41,293 nucleotides of DNA, taken from Paracoccaceae bacterium. Lineage in GTDB: Bacteria > Pseudomonadota > Alphaproteobacteria > Rhodobacterales > Rhodobacteraceae. Below the pieces are notes generated by a model. That model worked only from the letters and a program-made list of their open reading frames with translations. It searched no databases and was not told the origin of the DNA. Positions 16,002-24,892 of the stretch are shown piece by piece; position 1 is the stretch's first letter; the number at the start of each line of letters is the position of its first letter. Made by a program: the position numbers and the translations under genes. Location: positions 1-41,293 of the forward strand of contig JAHDIS010000038.1 of NCBI GenBank assembly GCA_020630695.1. The letters run 5' to 3'.

Positions 16002-16415
16002 ATGCGTCACGCAAAAGGCTATCGCCGCCTCAACCGTACCCATGAGCACCGTAAGGCGCTTTTTTCCAACATGGCTGGCTCGCTGATCGAGCATGAGCAG
16101 ATCAAGACGACTCTGCCCAAAGCCAAGGAACTCAAGCGCGTCATGGACAAGCTGATCACACTCGGCAAGCGCGGTGATCTGCATGCCCGTCGTCAGGCCG
16201 CAGCTCAGCTGAAGCAGGACAAGGACGTTGCAAAACTGTTCGAAATCCTCGGTCCGCGCTACAAAGAGCGTAGCGGTGGTTACACCCGTGTTCTGAAGGC
16301 TGGCTTCCGCTACGGCGACATGGCGCCCATGGCCATCATCGAACTGGTTGACCGTGATGTTGACGCCAAAGGCGCGGCAGACAAGGCCCGTTTGGCGGCT
16401 GCAGAAGAAGAATAA
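16002..16415 (+). CDS. rplQ: 50S ribosomal protein L17
   Basis: 137-residue L17, near the polypeptide exit tunnel. The N-terminus [42 protein letters not shown] and [27 protein letters not shown] are diagnostic. The start follows TTAGGAGTAAGACA. It is the last gene of the alpha operon and is followed by a canonical terminator. Confidence 0.98.
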   Translation: MRHAKGYRRLNRTHEHRKALFSNMAGSLIEHEQIKTTLPKAKELKRVMDKLITLGKRGDLHARRQAAAQLKQDKDVAKLFEILGPRYKERSGGYTRVLKAGFRYGDMAPMAIIELVDRDVDAKGAADKARLAAAEEE

Positions 16416-16440
16416 ACACCGCTTTTTCATGTGATGGATG

Positions 16441-16469
16441 GGCCCTGCCGACAACGGCAGGGCCTTTTT
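16441..16469 (+). terminator. Terminator of the alpha ribosomal operon
   Basis: A 10-bp perfect stem (GGCCCTGCCG with CGGCAGGGCC), a 4-nt ACAA loop and five T bases, 26 nt after the rplQ stop. It is a textbook intrinsic terminator. Confidence 0.95.
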
Positions 16470-16540
16470 CTTTGGATGTTGTTCGCCTGGTGGCACTGGG
16501 TGTTTGCGTATCTTTAAAAAGAAGAAGCCTCATGTGCCGC

Positions 16541-16569
16541 TTGCATTGCCTGCCGACGGTGGACATATC
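16541..16569 (+). promoter_or_regulatory. Possible promoter of the Do-type protease gene
   Basis: TTGCAT (16541-16546), 17 nt, CATATC (16564-16569), about 20 nt before the chosen start at 16589. The match to consensus is modest. It is listed because the gene follows a strong terminator and needs its own start site. Confidence 0.3.
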
Positions 16570-16588
16570 CTGCGGGATGGAGGCGGCC

Positions 16589-17962
16589 ATGATCCGAATT
16601 CTAACCATTCTGTTTTTGCTGGCGAGCCCGGTCTATGCCGAGACAAGGGTTCCGCAAAACCAGGCCGAGATATCATTGTCTTTTGCGCCATTGGTCAAAC
16701 AGGCGGCGCCTGCAGTTGTGAACATCTATGCCCGGCGTGTCGTCCAGCAATCCCGCAGCCCCTTTGCCGATGATCCGTTTTTTGGAGGGCTGTTTCGCGA
16801 TCTCAACAACCGTCCGAGGGTTCAGAACTCGCTTGGTTCCGGGGTTATACTTTCGGCCGACGGGATCGCTGTTTCCAACTACCATGTGGTTGGTCAGGCC
16901 ACCGATATCCGGGTTGTTTTGAATGACCGCCGCGAGTTTGAAGCGCGGGTCCTGCTTTCGGATGAGGAGGCAGACCTTGCGATCCTACAGTTGCTGGATG
17001 CCGCGGATATGCCGCACATGGAATTGCGTGACAGCGACACTGTGGAAGTCGGGGAACTGGTTTTGGCGATCGGCAATCCCTTTGGCGTCGGGCAAACGGT
17101 TTCAAGCGGCATCGTGTCTGGCCTGGCCCGTACAGGAACGGCCACGGGAAGTGCCCGCGGATATTTCATCCAGACTGATGCTCCTATCAACCCGGGCAAT
17201 TCCGGTGGTGCGCTGATCGATGTCGCTGGGCGGCTGATTGGCGTGAACACATCGATCCTGACCCGGTCGGGCGGCTCCAATGGAATCGGCTTCGCAATCC
17301 CGTCGTCATTGGTTCGGGAATTCGTGTCTCAGGCCCGGGCGGGCCAGTCGCGGTTTCAACGCCCTTGGGCCGGTATGACCGGACAACCGGTTGACGCAGA
17401 TTTGTCGGAAAGCCTTGGGCTGGGATTGCCAGGCGGGGTTGTCGTGGTTCAGATGCATCCCGCCAGCCCATTTGCAACTGCAGGGCTGGAAGCCGGAGAT
17501 GTAGTTTTGACGGTAGACGGACAACCGGTGAATACGCCAGCCGAGATGCTGTTTCGCATGTCGGTGCGGGGTATCGGAGAGGCAGCTGAAATCACGTTTA
17601 CGCGCGGGGGTCGCACCCGGAGTGCAGATGTAACCATGATGCGCCCTCCAGCCGATCCGCCCTCTGATCCGGTGACCTCGGATGAGCGGGCCGTTTTGCC
17701 CGGATTGACCGTCGCCCGGCTGAACCCGGCAGTGGCGGATGAGTTCGGGCTGCCCTTCGGCGCGACTGGGATCGTTGTCATCGACCCAGGGCCTTATGGG
17801 GTGAGGGCCGGGTTGCAGTCTGGTGATATCATTCGGGCCATCAACGGGCTGGCGCCGCGGGCCCCGAGCGACGTGGACCGTATTTTAAAGCGGGCCGCGC
17901 CCCGCATTCAGATTGAGGCACAGCGCGGCAATCGCCGGATTGCGCTGCGGTTCAGGGTGTAG
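16589..17962 (+). CDS. Do-type (HtrA/DegP-like) periplasmic serine protease
   Basis: 457 residues from the ATG at 16589, preceded by GGAGG at seven bases and followed by a signal peptide (MIRILTILFLLASPVYA). Upstream in-frame starts would bury that signal. The trypsin-like domain carries His99 (SNYHVV), Asp129 (EADLAIL) and Ser205 (NPGNSGGAL). Two PDZ domains follow (about 255-350 and 370-457; SPFATAGLEAGDVVLTVDG and GPYGVRAGLQSGDIIRAINGL). It degrades or chaperones misfolded envelope proteins. rarA begins two bases after its stop, so they are probably co-transcribed. Confidence 0.94.
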   Translation: MIRILTILFLLASPVYAETRVPQNQAEISLSFAPLVKQAAPAVVNIYARRVVQQSRSPFADDPFFGGLFRDLNNRPRVQNSLGSGVILSADGIAVSNYHVVGQATDIRVVLNDRREFEARVLLSDEEADLAILQLLDAADMPHMELRDSDTVEVGELVLAIGNPFGVGQTVSSGIVSGLARTGTATGSARGYFIQTDAPINPGNSGGALIDVAGRLIGVNTSILTRSGGSNGIGFAIPSSLVREFVSQARAGQSRFQRPWAGMTGQPVDADLSESLGLGLPGGVVVVQMHPASPFATAGLEAGDVVLTVDGQPVNTPAEMLFRMSVRGIGEAAEITFTRGGRTRSADVTMMRPPADPPSDPVTSDERAVLPGLTVARLNPAVADEFGLPFGATGIVVIDPGPYGVRAGLQSGDIIRAINGLAPRAPSDVDRILKRAAPRIQIEAQRGNRRIALRFRV

Positions 17963-17964
17963 CG

Positions 17965-19275
17965 GTGGCTGATCTCTTTGATACCGGGGCAACGCCCAAA
18001 ACCGAGGGGCCAAGGCCACTTGCTGATCGACTCAGGCCGCAAACTCTGTCCGAGGTTATCGGGCAGGAGCAGGTGCTGGGCCCCGATGCGCCGCTTGGTG
18101 TTATGTTGGAAAGCGGTTCTCTGGGCTCGATTGTGTTCTGGGGGCCGCCGGGTGTAGGCAAGACGACCATAGCCCGTTTACTTGCGGATGCGACAGATCG
18201 GCATTTTGTGCAGGTCAGCGCAATTTTCACAGGGGTTCCGGACCTGCGCAAAGTGTTTGATGCGGCCAAACACCGGCATGCCAACGGTCAGGGCACGTTG
18301 CTGTTTGTCGACGAAATTCATCGTTTCAACAAAGCGCAGCAGGATGGGTTCCTGCCACATATGGAAGACGGCACGATCCTGCTTGTTGGGGCGACAACTG
18401 AAAATCCCAGCTTTGAACTGAATGCCGCTGTGCTGTCGCGGGCGCAGGTACTTGTGCTCGAACGGTTGGCCTTGGCCGATCTGGAACGGCTGGCGCAGCG
18501 CGCCGAAAAAGAATTGGACCGAGCATTGCCGCTTGATGGCGAAGCGCGTGAAGCGCTGCTGGAAATGGCCGATGGCGATGGCCGTGCCCTGCTGAACCTG
18601 ATCGAGCAGGTTATGGCCTGGAAAGTGGACGGCAAGCTGGGGCGTGATGCGCTGAGTGCGCGCCTGATGAAGCGCGCCGCTCAGTACGACAAATCGGGTG
18701 ATGGCCACTACAATCTGATTTCCGCCCTGCACAAATCGGTGCGTGGGTCTGATCCGGATGCAGCGCTGTATTGGTTCGCACGTATGCTGGATGCTGGCGA
18801 AGACCCACGCTTTCTTGCGCGACGGATTACGCGCATGGCAGTCGAGGACATCGGCCTTGCAGATCCCCAGGCGCAAAATGTGTGCCTGCAAAGCTGGCAG
18901 ACCTACGAACGGCTCGGCAGTCCCGAGGGCGAACTGGCCCTTGCGCAGGCCTTAGTCTACGTCGCGCTCGCTCCGAAATCGAACGCGGTCTACGTGGCCT
19001 ACAAGGGTGCCAGAAGCGTGGCCAAAAACACCGGCAGCCTGATGCCGCCAAAGCATATCCTCAATGCGCCAACTTCGCTGATGAAGGATCAGGGCTACGG
19101 TGATGGCTATGCCTATGACCATGATGCGCCGGATGGCTTTTCCGGACAGGACTATTTTCCTGACGATATGGACCGCACGGAATTCTATGATCCGGTCGAA
19201 CGTGGCTTTGAGCGAGAATTGCGCAAACGCGTGGACTATTTCGCACGTTTGCGCCGCGACCGCGGCCCTAGGTAA
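17965..19275 (+). CDS. rarA: Replication-associated recombination protein A (AAA+ ATPase)
   Basis: 436 residues, GTG start two bases after the protease gene. It is the RarA/MgsA clamp-loader-like ATPase, which acts at stalled replication forks in the cytoplasm. The Walker [10 protein letters not shown] (60-68), Walker [10 protein letters not shown] (Asp116, Glu117), sensor-1 [12 protein letters not shown] and the C-terminal tetramerisation domain ([33 protein letters not shown]) are intact. Its last eight bases overlap the 3' end of the convergent multicopper oxidase gene. Confidence 0.97.
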   Translation: MADLFDTGATPKTEGPRPLADRLRPQTLSEVIGQEQVLGPDAPLGVMLESGSLGSIVFWGPPGVGKTTIARLLADATDRHFVQVSAIFTGVPDLRKVFDAAKHRHANGQGTLLFVDEIHRFNKAQQDGFLPHMEDGTILLVGATTENPSFELNAAVLSRAQVLVLERLALADLERLAQRAEKELDRALPLDGEAREALLEMADGDGRALLNLIEQVMAWKVDGKLGRDALSARLMKRAAQYDKSGDGHYNLISALHKSVRGSDPDAALYWFARMLDAGEDPRFLARRITRMAVEDIGLADPQAQNVCLQSWQTYERLGSPEGELALAQALVYVALAPKSNAVYVAYKGARSVAKNTGSLMPPKHILNAPTSLMKDQGYGDGYAYDHDAPDGFSGQDYFPDDMDRTEFYDPVERGFERELRKRVDYFARLRRDRGPR

Positions 19276-20647
19276 CCCGTAGCCAAGTGCCCATGCCGGA
19301 TGCATGATGGCCGAGCATATGACAATGAAAAAGCCAGTCGCCCGGGTTGTGGGCGTTGAACGCGATTTCGCGGGTTTCTCCCCGCTGCATCAGGAGCGTG
19401 TCGCGCAATGGCCCGAGGCTGCCATCTGCCAGTACCTCTGAGAAATGCATCCCGTGAAGGTGCATGGCATGCGCAAAGGCCGTGTCGTTCGCCAAACCGA
19501 TCCGAACGCTTTCGCCTTGGGCGACGTCGATCAGCGGCGTGTCTTGTCCATAGGCATTCATTTCACCGACGGTGCCGTTGAAGGCCCAGAACTTCCCGCG
19601 TTGAGCGAGATCACGAATATCCAACTGGGTGCCATTGAGCCGTGCTGAACGCATGCCGCCCATCGCGCCACCTTCCATCAGCAGTGTGGCCGTGCGCGCT
19701 GATTTAAGATCGATGGGAAAGTCTGGGTTGGCGGGCAACGCGGCGGGGGGCGGCCGCAAAGCCTGTTTCGTGCCTGAAACCGGAAAGCTGGCCATGGCAT
19801 ATCCGCCGTCCCGTTCAAAGCTGATCAGGAAGGCTTCAGCCTCGTCTGTGGTCACATCCACGATAAGGTCAGCGCGCTGTGCCGGAGCCAGCGAAAAGGT
19901 GTCTTGTAGGGGCGCTGGCTCGGACAGGGGCATGCCGTCCAACGCGACGACGTGGCCAGACAGTCCGCTGAGACCAAGTTGAAACACGCGTGCATTGGCC
20001 GCCGAAATCAACCGGAGCCGCAGTCGCTGGCCACGTTGTACGGCGTACTTGGGTTCCATCTGTCCGTTGACCAGCCAGACATTTCCAAACCGACCCGCAT
20101 GGCTGTTGTCATGGAAATTGCCAAAGTCATCCGATACCTGCGCGGTTTCGGTCAGGCGGATATCATCCAGCATCAGTGTCAGATCCTGATCGATGTCCGG
20201 AGCGCCCTCGGCTTCCTCGACAATCAGCGGGCCGTACAGGCCCCGTTCAACCTGCTGCACGCTTTGAGCATGGCTGTGGTACCAATAGGTGCCGGCATCC
20301 GGCAGGGCAAAGTCATAGTCAAACCGGTCGCCCGGGGCGATTGCCACTTGCGTCAGGCCCGGAACGCCATCCATCGCATTGTCGATCCGAAGACCATGCC
20401 AGTGCACCGATGTCGGATCTGGCAGGGCGTTTTCGACAGTGATCGACAAACGATCGCCCTGACGGGCCCGCAGGCTGCGGCCCGGCATCGCGCCATCGAA
20501 GACCCAAAGGTCGGTTGGGTCAAAGCGATCTGGTGCAATTTGTTGCGCGCCGGGGGCGGCACGCAGCAGGTTGGAGGCGCTGTGCCCGGCATTGGGAAGC
20601 GCGATGCAAGCCGCGGCACTTCCCAAAAAGCTACGTCGGTCGATCAT
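19268..20647 (-). CDS. Tat-exported multicopper oxidase
   Basis: 459 residues from the ATG at 20647, preceded by GGAGGATATC. The N-terminus MIDRRSFLGSAAA carries a twin-arginine signal, so it is exported folded to the periplasm. Copper-site motifs: HWHG (82-85), YHSH (123-126), HAMHLHGMHF, and near the end HCHMLGHHASGM, where Cys442, His447 and Met452 fit a type 1 copper site. The overall layout resembles CueO/CopA-type or laccase-like enzymes. The substrate (Cu(I), phenols, Mn) cannot be decided. It has no obvious copper-resistance neighbours. It converges on rarA with an 8-bp overlap. Confidence 0.93.
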   Translation of the reverse strand: MIDRRSFLGSAAACIALPNAGHSASNLLRAAPGAQQIAPDRFDPTDLWVFDGAMPGRSLRARQGDRLSITVENALPDPTSVHWHGLRIDNAMDGVPGLTQVAIAPGDRFDYDFALPDAGTYWYHSHAQSVQQVERGLYGPLIVEEAEGAPDIDQDLTLMLDDIRLTETAQVSDDFGNFHDNSHAGRFGNVWLVNGQMEPKYAVQRGQRLRLRLISAANARVFQLGLSGLSGHVVALDGMPLSEPAPLQDTFSLAPAQRADLIVDVTTDEAEAFLISFERDGGYAMASFPVSGTKQALRPPPAALPANPDFPIDLKSARTATLLMEGGAMGGMRSARLNGTQLDIRDLAQRGKFWAFNGTVGEMNAYGQDTPLIDVAQGESVRIGLANDTAFAHAMHLHGMHFSEVLADGSLGPLRDTLLMQRGETREIAFNAHNPGDWLFHCHMLGHHASGMGTWLRVT

Positions 20648-20744
20648 GATATCCTCCGCTTCTCTTTGCATGATAGCGTGAGTCGGCCCTTGGAAAAGGC
20701 CCCTTGGCTTGACATCGCGCCGCCCCTGCGCGAAGCCCCGCCCC

Positions 20745-21122
20745 ATGACACACACTTTGATCCAGGTCGCTTTGGGCGGCGCAATCGGCGCAGTCTGCCG
20801 CTACGGCGTGGGTCTTTGGGCTGTGCGCCTGATGGGAAAGGGATTCCCATGGGGTACACTGGTGGTGAATATCGTGGGGTCTTTTGCGATGGGCGTGTTG
20901 ATCGTCGCGCTGGCCCATTTTTCGGCAAACCGGTTTGCGCCGTTGCTGATGACTGGCTTTCTTGGCGGCTTTACGACCTTTTCGGCGTTTTCGCTGGATG
21001 CCGTCACCCTCTATGAACGCGGCGAAGTTGGCGCTGCGGCCCTTTATGTCGTGGCTTCTGTCACATTGTCGCTCGCCGCTCTTGGGGCTGGCCTTTTGAT
21101 CGCAAGGACACTTTCCGCATGA
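20745..21122 (+). CDS. crcB: Fluoride channel CrcB/Fluc
   Basis: 125 residues from the ATG at 20745 (MTHTLIQVALGGAIGAVCRYG). An upstream in-frame start at 20709 is less likely. Four membrane helices are evident, with the Fluc signatures GTLVVNIVGSFAMG and GFLGGFTTFSAFSLD. The dimeric channel exports F- from the cytoplasm. I did not see a fluoride riboswitch in the 97 nt upstream. It overlaps the pseudouridine synthase gene by four bases (ATGA). Confidence 0.95.
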   Translation: MTHTLIQVALGGAIGAVCRYGVGLWAVRLMGKGFPWGTLVVNIVGSFAMGVLIVALAHFSANRFAPLLMTGFLGGFTTFSAFSLDAVTLYERGEVGAAALYVVASVTLSLAALGAGLLIARTLSA

Positions 21123-22162
21123 GCCGAGTACAGACAATCACGATTGGCCCCGGTGACGGGGATCAGCGATTGGATCGCTGGCTGAAACGCCTGTTCCCGC
21201 AATTGACCCACGGGCGCATTGAAAAGATGTGCCGCAAGGGTGAGTTGAGAGTGGACGGTGGCCGGGTAAAGGCTTCGACGCGGCTTGAAGTAGGTCAAAC
21301 CGTCCGCATCCCACCAATTCCAACCGGTGAGGCGCCAAAGCCCAAGCCGGGGATCAAGGTTTCGGCATCGGATGAACGCATGATGCGCGACAGTGTAATC
21401 TGGCAGGATGACCACATCATCGCGATCAACAAGCCACCGGGTTTGCCGACGCAGGGTGGCAGCAAACAGGAAAAACACGTGGACGGTCTGTCCGTGGTTT
21501 TTCAGGGGGATCTTCCCGATAAGCCGCGATTGGTGCACCGGTTGGACAAGGATACCTCTGGAGTTTTGTTGCTGGCTCGAAGCCGCGAGGCAGCCAAGGG
21601 GCTAACCGCTGCAATTCAGCACAAACAAACGCGCAAGATTTACTGGGCATTGGTTGCAGGTGTGCCGGCCCCTTATCTGGGCGAAATCCGGTTTGGTCTG
21701 GTCAAGGCCGATGGACATGGCCGGGGTGGTGAAGGCGAAAAAATGCACTGCATCCACCCACGAGAGGTCGAAAACACACCGGGTGCCAAGCGTGCGCTGA
21801 CGCAATACGCCACGCTCTATCGTGTGGCGAGCCGCGCGGCTTGGGTTGCCATGGAGCCGATCACGGGTCGGACCCACCAGCTGCGCGCTCATATGGCTGA
21901 AATCGGGCATCCAATTATTGGTGACGGAAAATACGGTGGCTCAGGTCAGGAAAATCTTGGGGATGGCTGGGGCGCCCAGCTGGGCGGTGTTATTTCGAAA
22001 AAGCTCCATCTGCATGCGCGCCAGATGGAGTTCCAGCACCCCATGACCAAGCAGATCATCACAGTGACGGCGCCTCTGCCTGAGCATATGGCCAGCAGTT
22101 GGGATACTTTGGGCTGGGAAGAAAGTTATGCCTCCGATGATCCCTTTGAGGCGCTGCGATGA
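21119..22162 (+). CDS. 23S rRNA pseudouridine synthase, RluA/RluC family
   Basis: 347 residues. An N-terminal S4 RNA-binding domain (about 15-80; DQRLDRWLKRLFPQLTHGRIEKM) is joined to a pseudouridine synthase domain with the catalytic motif HRLDKDTSG (Asp143) and GRTHQLRAHMAEIGHPIIGD. The layout is that of RluC, which modifies U955, U2504 and U2580 of E. coli 23S rRNA, or RluD. The exact target is not proven. It overlaps crcB and the following HAD gene by four bases each. Confidence 0.93.
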   Translation: MSRVQTITIGPGDGDQRLDRWLKRLFPQLTHGRIEKMCRKGELRVDGGRVKASTRLEVGQTVRIPPIPTGEAPKPKPGIKVSASDERMMRDSVIWQDDHIIAINKPPGLPTQGGSKQEKHVDGLSVVFQGDLPDKPRLVHRLDKDTSGVLLLARSREAAKGLTAAIQHKQTRKIYWALVAGVPAPYLGEIRFGLVKADGHGRGGEGEKMHCIHPREVENTPGAKRALTQYATLYRVASRAAWVAMEPITGRTHQLRAHMAEIGHPIIGDGKYGGSGQENLGDGWGAQLGGVISKKLHLHARQMEFQHPMTKQIITVTAPLPEHMASSWDTLGWEESYASDDPFEALR

Positions 22163-22836
22163 CTGAGTTGAAGCTGGCGATCTTCGATGTCGATGGGACG
22201 TTGGTTGATAGTCAGGCTGACATTCTGGCCTCGATGGACGCCGCCTTTGCGCTCGCGGGGCGCGCCTTGCCCCAGCGCCGAGATATATTGGGTATCGTGG
22301 GCCTGTCCTTGCCCCAAGCCATGGCGCGGCTTGCTCCGGATGCTGCGCCATCTGATCTGGACGCCATGGTTGAGGCCTACAAAACCCGCTACGCGGATTT
22401 AAGAATGGCAAGCGGTGCCAAAAGTGCACCGCTATATCCCGGCATGGGGGCCTTGCTGGATCGTCTTTCCAAACAGGATGACCTTTTGTTGGGCGTCGCG
22501 ACCGGTAAATCCCGGCGCGGACTGAACGCCCTGATCGATAGCCTTGGACTGCGGGGATGCTTTGTAACGACGCAAGTCGCTGATGATCATCCTTCAAAGC
22601 CTCACCCCTCAATGGTGCTGACGGCCCTTGCTGAGGCCGGGGTCGACGCGGTTGATGCAGTCATGATTGGTGACACCAGTTTTGATCTGGAAATGGCGGC
22701 ATCTGCCAAAGTGCGGGCAATCGCCGTCGACTGGGGATACCACCCGATTGAAAGACTACAGGGCGCATCACACATCGTATCAAGCGCCGAATCCCTCGAA
22801 AAAACCCTGCTGGATATGTTGGAGCTGACCAGATGA
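22159..22836 (+). CDS. HAD-family phosphatase (phosphoglycolate phosphatase-like)
   Basis: 225 residues. Motif I DVDGTLVDS (nucleophile Asp10, acid Asp12), motif II in GVATGKS, and motif IV IGDTSFDLEMA are complete. The alpha-helical cap (about 20-85) is of the C1 type seen in Gph/PGMB-like enzymes. The substrate is unproven and could be phosphoglycolate or another small phosphoester. It sits between the pseudouridine synthase and ATP12 genes with 4-nt overlaps on both sides. Confidence 0.9.
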   Translation: MTELKLAIFDVDGTLVDSQADILASMDAAFALAGRALPQRRDILGIVGLSLPQAMARLAPDAAPSDLDAMVEAYKTRYADLRMASGAKSAPLYPGMGALLDRLSKQDDLLLGVATGKSRRGLNALIDSLGLRGCFVTTQVADDHPSKPHPSMVLTALAEAGVDAVDAVMIGDTSFDLEMAASAKVRAIAVDWGYHPIERLQGASHIVSSAESLEKTLLDMLELTR

Positions 22837-23540
22837 GCGAATGGGCACCAAAACGTTTTTGGAAGTCGACCGAAGTTGCACAAACTGAAGGTGGATATAC
22901 TGTGACGTTGGATGGCCGGTCTGTGCGAACACCTGCCAAAACCCTTTTGGTGCTTCCAACGCAGACGCTCGCAAATGCGATTGCTGCGGAATGGGATGCA
23001 CAAGAAGACAAGCTCGATCCCAATACGATGCCTTTCACACGCACCTCCAATTCGGCGCTCGACAAGGTCCGCATCCAGTTTTCCGAGGTGGCCGATATGC
23101 TGGCGGACTACGGTGACAGCGATTTGCTGTGTTACCGTGCTGATGGCCCGGCGGAGCTTGTTGAGCGGCAAGCCCGCAATTGGGATCCGGTGCTGGACTG
23201 GGCTGCACAAGAATTGGGCGCAAGGTTGGAGTCGCGTCAGGGAATCATGCACCAGCCGCAGGATGCGTCTGCCTTGACCGTACTGCGGGCCCGCGTGCAT
23301 TCGCTTAGCGCGTTCCAGCTCGCGGCGTTTCACGATCTGGTATCTTTGCCTGGCTCATTGATTCTCGGATTTGCTACTTCTGAGGGAAAACTGCCCGCGC
23401 AAGAAGCTTGGGAGCTGTCGCGACTCGACGAAATTTGGCAAGCGGAGCAGTGGGGCAAGGACGATGAAGCCGAACAAATGGCCAACATCAAACAAGCTGC
23501 TTTTGAACACGCGTCGAAGTTCTTTGGAATGGCGGCTTAA
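22833..23540 (+). CDS. ATP12-family F1-ATPase assembly chaperone
   Basis: 235 residues matching the ATP12 family, which in mitochondria and alphaproteobacteria helps the F1 alpha subunit assemble. The N-terminal domain shows RFWKSTEVAQTEGGYTVTLDGRSVRTPAKTLL; the C-terminal helical domain shows MPFTRTSNSALDKV, DLLCYRADGPAELVERQARNWDPVL and SLPGSLILGFA. It is cytoplasmic with no signal peptide. It is the last gene of the crcB-to-ATP12 overlapping set. Confidence 0.94.
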   Translation: MSEWAPKRFWKSTEVAQTEGGYTVTLDGRSVRTPAKTLLVLPTQTLANAIAAEWDAQEDKLDPNTMPFTRTSNSALDKVRIQFSEVADMLADYGDSDLLCYRADGPAELVERQARNWDPVLDWAAQELGARLESRQGIMHQPQDASALTVLRARVHSLSAFQLAAFHDLVSLPGSLILGFATSEGKLPAQEAWELSRLDEIWQAEQWGKDDEAEQMANIKQAAFEHASKFFGMAA

Positions 23541-23696
23541 TTTCTCGGCACTTGGCGCGCTTGACCTAGGGGTAATCAGCGCAAATCGCAAAGATACAAC
23601 GGGTTCTTCGCTTGACGTTTCCGCAAGAATCCGCCCAAACTTACAGCACTGAGATCGGGGGGGAGCCCCTGCTTTGGTACTATCTGCCCCAAAAGG

Positions 23697-23710
23697 GGCA
23701 ACCAAACCGC
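23697..23710 (+). repeat. Short hairpin in the aapJ leader
   Basis: GCCCC-AAAA-GGGGC forms a 5-bp GC stem 31 nt before aapJ. A second small stem, CCGCA/TGCGG, follows at about 23717-23730. They may set mRNA stability of the highly expressed binding-protein gene. No recognisable riboswitch is seen, and I could not settle a promoter in the 201-nt space. Confidence 0.35.
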
Positions 23711-23741
23711 ACAAATGCGGAATAACAGGAAGAGGTAACTT

Positions 23742-24758
23742 ATGAAAAAAACCGTACTTCTGGGCGCGATGACCATTGCCGGCCTGGCAGCAGGCGCTGC
23801 ATCGGCTGCGACAATGGACGACGTGAAAGCCCGTGGTAAGCTGAACTGTGGCGTTACAACCGGTCTGGTTGGTTTCGCTGCACCAGACGCCAATGGCGAA
23901 TGGGACGGCTTCGACGTGGGTGTTTGCCGTGCCGTAGCCGCTGCGGTTCTGGGTGACCCGTCCGCTGTTGAATTCGTACCTACAACCGGCAAGACACGCT
24001 TCACAGCGCTGGCGTCGGGCGAAATCGACATGCTGGCACGTAACACCACATGGACCTTTAGCCGTGACGTCGATCTGAAGTTCGAATTCGTAGGCATCAA
24101 CTACTACGATGGTCAGGGCTTCATGGTTCCCAAGGAACTGGGCGTTTCTTCGGCCAAGGAACTGGACGGCGCGACCGTCTGCATCCAGACCGGCACAACA
24201 ACCGAGCTGAACCTCGCGGACTTCTTCCGCGCGAACAACATCAGCTACGAGCCGGTTCCGATCGAAACCAATGCTGAAGCACAGCCGCTGTACCTCGAAG
24301 GTGCTTGCGACGTGTACACCACAGACGCGTCCGGTCTTGCCGCGACACGTGCTGCATTCGAGAACCCAGGCGACCACGTTGTTCTGCCTGAAATCATCTC
24401 GAAAGAGCCTCTTGGTCCGCTTGTTCGCCACGGCGACAACGAGTGGGGCGACGTCGTTCGCTGGACTCTGAACGCTCTGATCGCAGCAGAAGAGCTGGGT
24501 GTGACTTCGGCCAACATCGCAGAGCTCGCAGCTGGCACCAACAACCCAGAGATCAACCGTCTGCTGGGCACAGAAGGCAACCTCGGCGAAATGCTGGGTC
24601 TGAATGCTGACTGGGCCAAGATGGCGATCATGGCTGGTGGTAACTACGGCGAACTGTTCGAAACGAACATCGGCGAAAACACACCAATCGGTCTGTCGCG
24701 TGGTCTGAACGCACAGTGGACCGATGGCGGCCTGCTCTACAGCCCGCCGTTCCGCTAA
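23742..24758 (+). CDS. aapJ: General L-amino acid ABC transporter, periplasmic binding protein
   Basis: 338 residues with a signal peptide (MKKTVLLGAMTIAGLAAGAASA). It has the AapJ/BztA-type family-3 solute-binding fold, shown by KLNCGVTTGLVGFAAPD, DGFDVGVCRAVAAA, RFTALASGEIDMLARNTTWT and TVCIQTGTTTELNLADFF. It captures polar and other L-amino acids in the periplasm. Start site AGGAAGAGGTAACTT. A stem-loop separates it from aapQ, which would favour excess binding protein over permease. Confidence 0.95.
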   Translation: MKKTVLLGAMTIAGLAAGAASAATMDDVKARGKLNCGVTTGLVGFAAPDANGEWDGFDVGVCRAVAAAVLGDPSAVEFVPTTGKTRFTALASGEIDMLARNTTWTFSRDVDLKFEFVGINYYDGQGFMVPKELGVSSAKELDGATVCIQTGTTTELNLADFFRANNISYEPVPIETNAEAQPLYLEGACDVYTTDASGLAATRAAFENPGDHVVLPEIISKEPLGPLVRHGDNEWGDVVRWTLNALIAAEELGVTSANIAELAAGTNNPEINRLLGTEGNLGEMLGLNADWAKMAIMAGGNYGELFETNIGENTPIGLSRGLNAQWTDGGLLYSPPFR

Positions 24759-24766
24759 ATACATCA

Positions 24767-24794
24767 GAAAGGGCGCGGATTACCGCGCCCTTTC
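24767..24794 (+). terminator. Stem-loop between aapJ and aapQ (probably leaky)
   Basis: A 12-bp perfect stem (GAAAGGGCGCGG with CCGCGCCCTTTC) with an ATTA loop, eight bases after the aapJ stop. Only a weak T-rich tail follows. This placement is typical of read-through terminators or 3' stabilisers that raise binding-protein mRNA over permease mRNA. Confidence 0.7.
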
Positions 24795-24892
24795 GCTTCT
24801 ATTGCCTGCTTAGCCAATAAAATGGTTCGCCTGCTGTAAGAACGGGACAACCCGTCATCTCCAGAAGCGGTGAACCCATCAGGGATAATCAC

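Noticed and set aside
14679-16496. A 605-codon open frame on the minus strand
   Set aside because: It lies antisense to rpoA and rplQ, which are unmistakable. Its His/Arg/Leu-rich composition is that of a mirror frame of GC-rich coding DNA.
20648-20744. A fluoride riboswitch ahead of crcB
   Set aside because: crcB genes often carry one, but I could not find the conserved GGNGAT-type core in the 97 nt between the oxidase start and crcB.
23355-24764. A 469-codon minus-strand open frame
   Set aside because: Antisense to the ATP12 gene end and aapJ. It has no family resemblance, and both plus-strand genes are certain.
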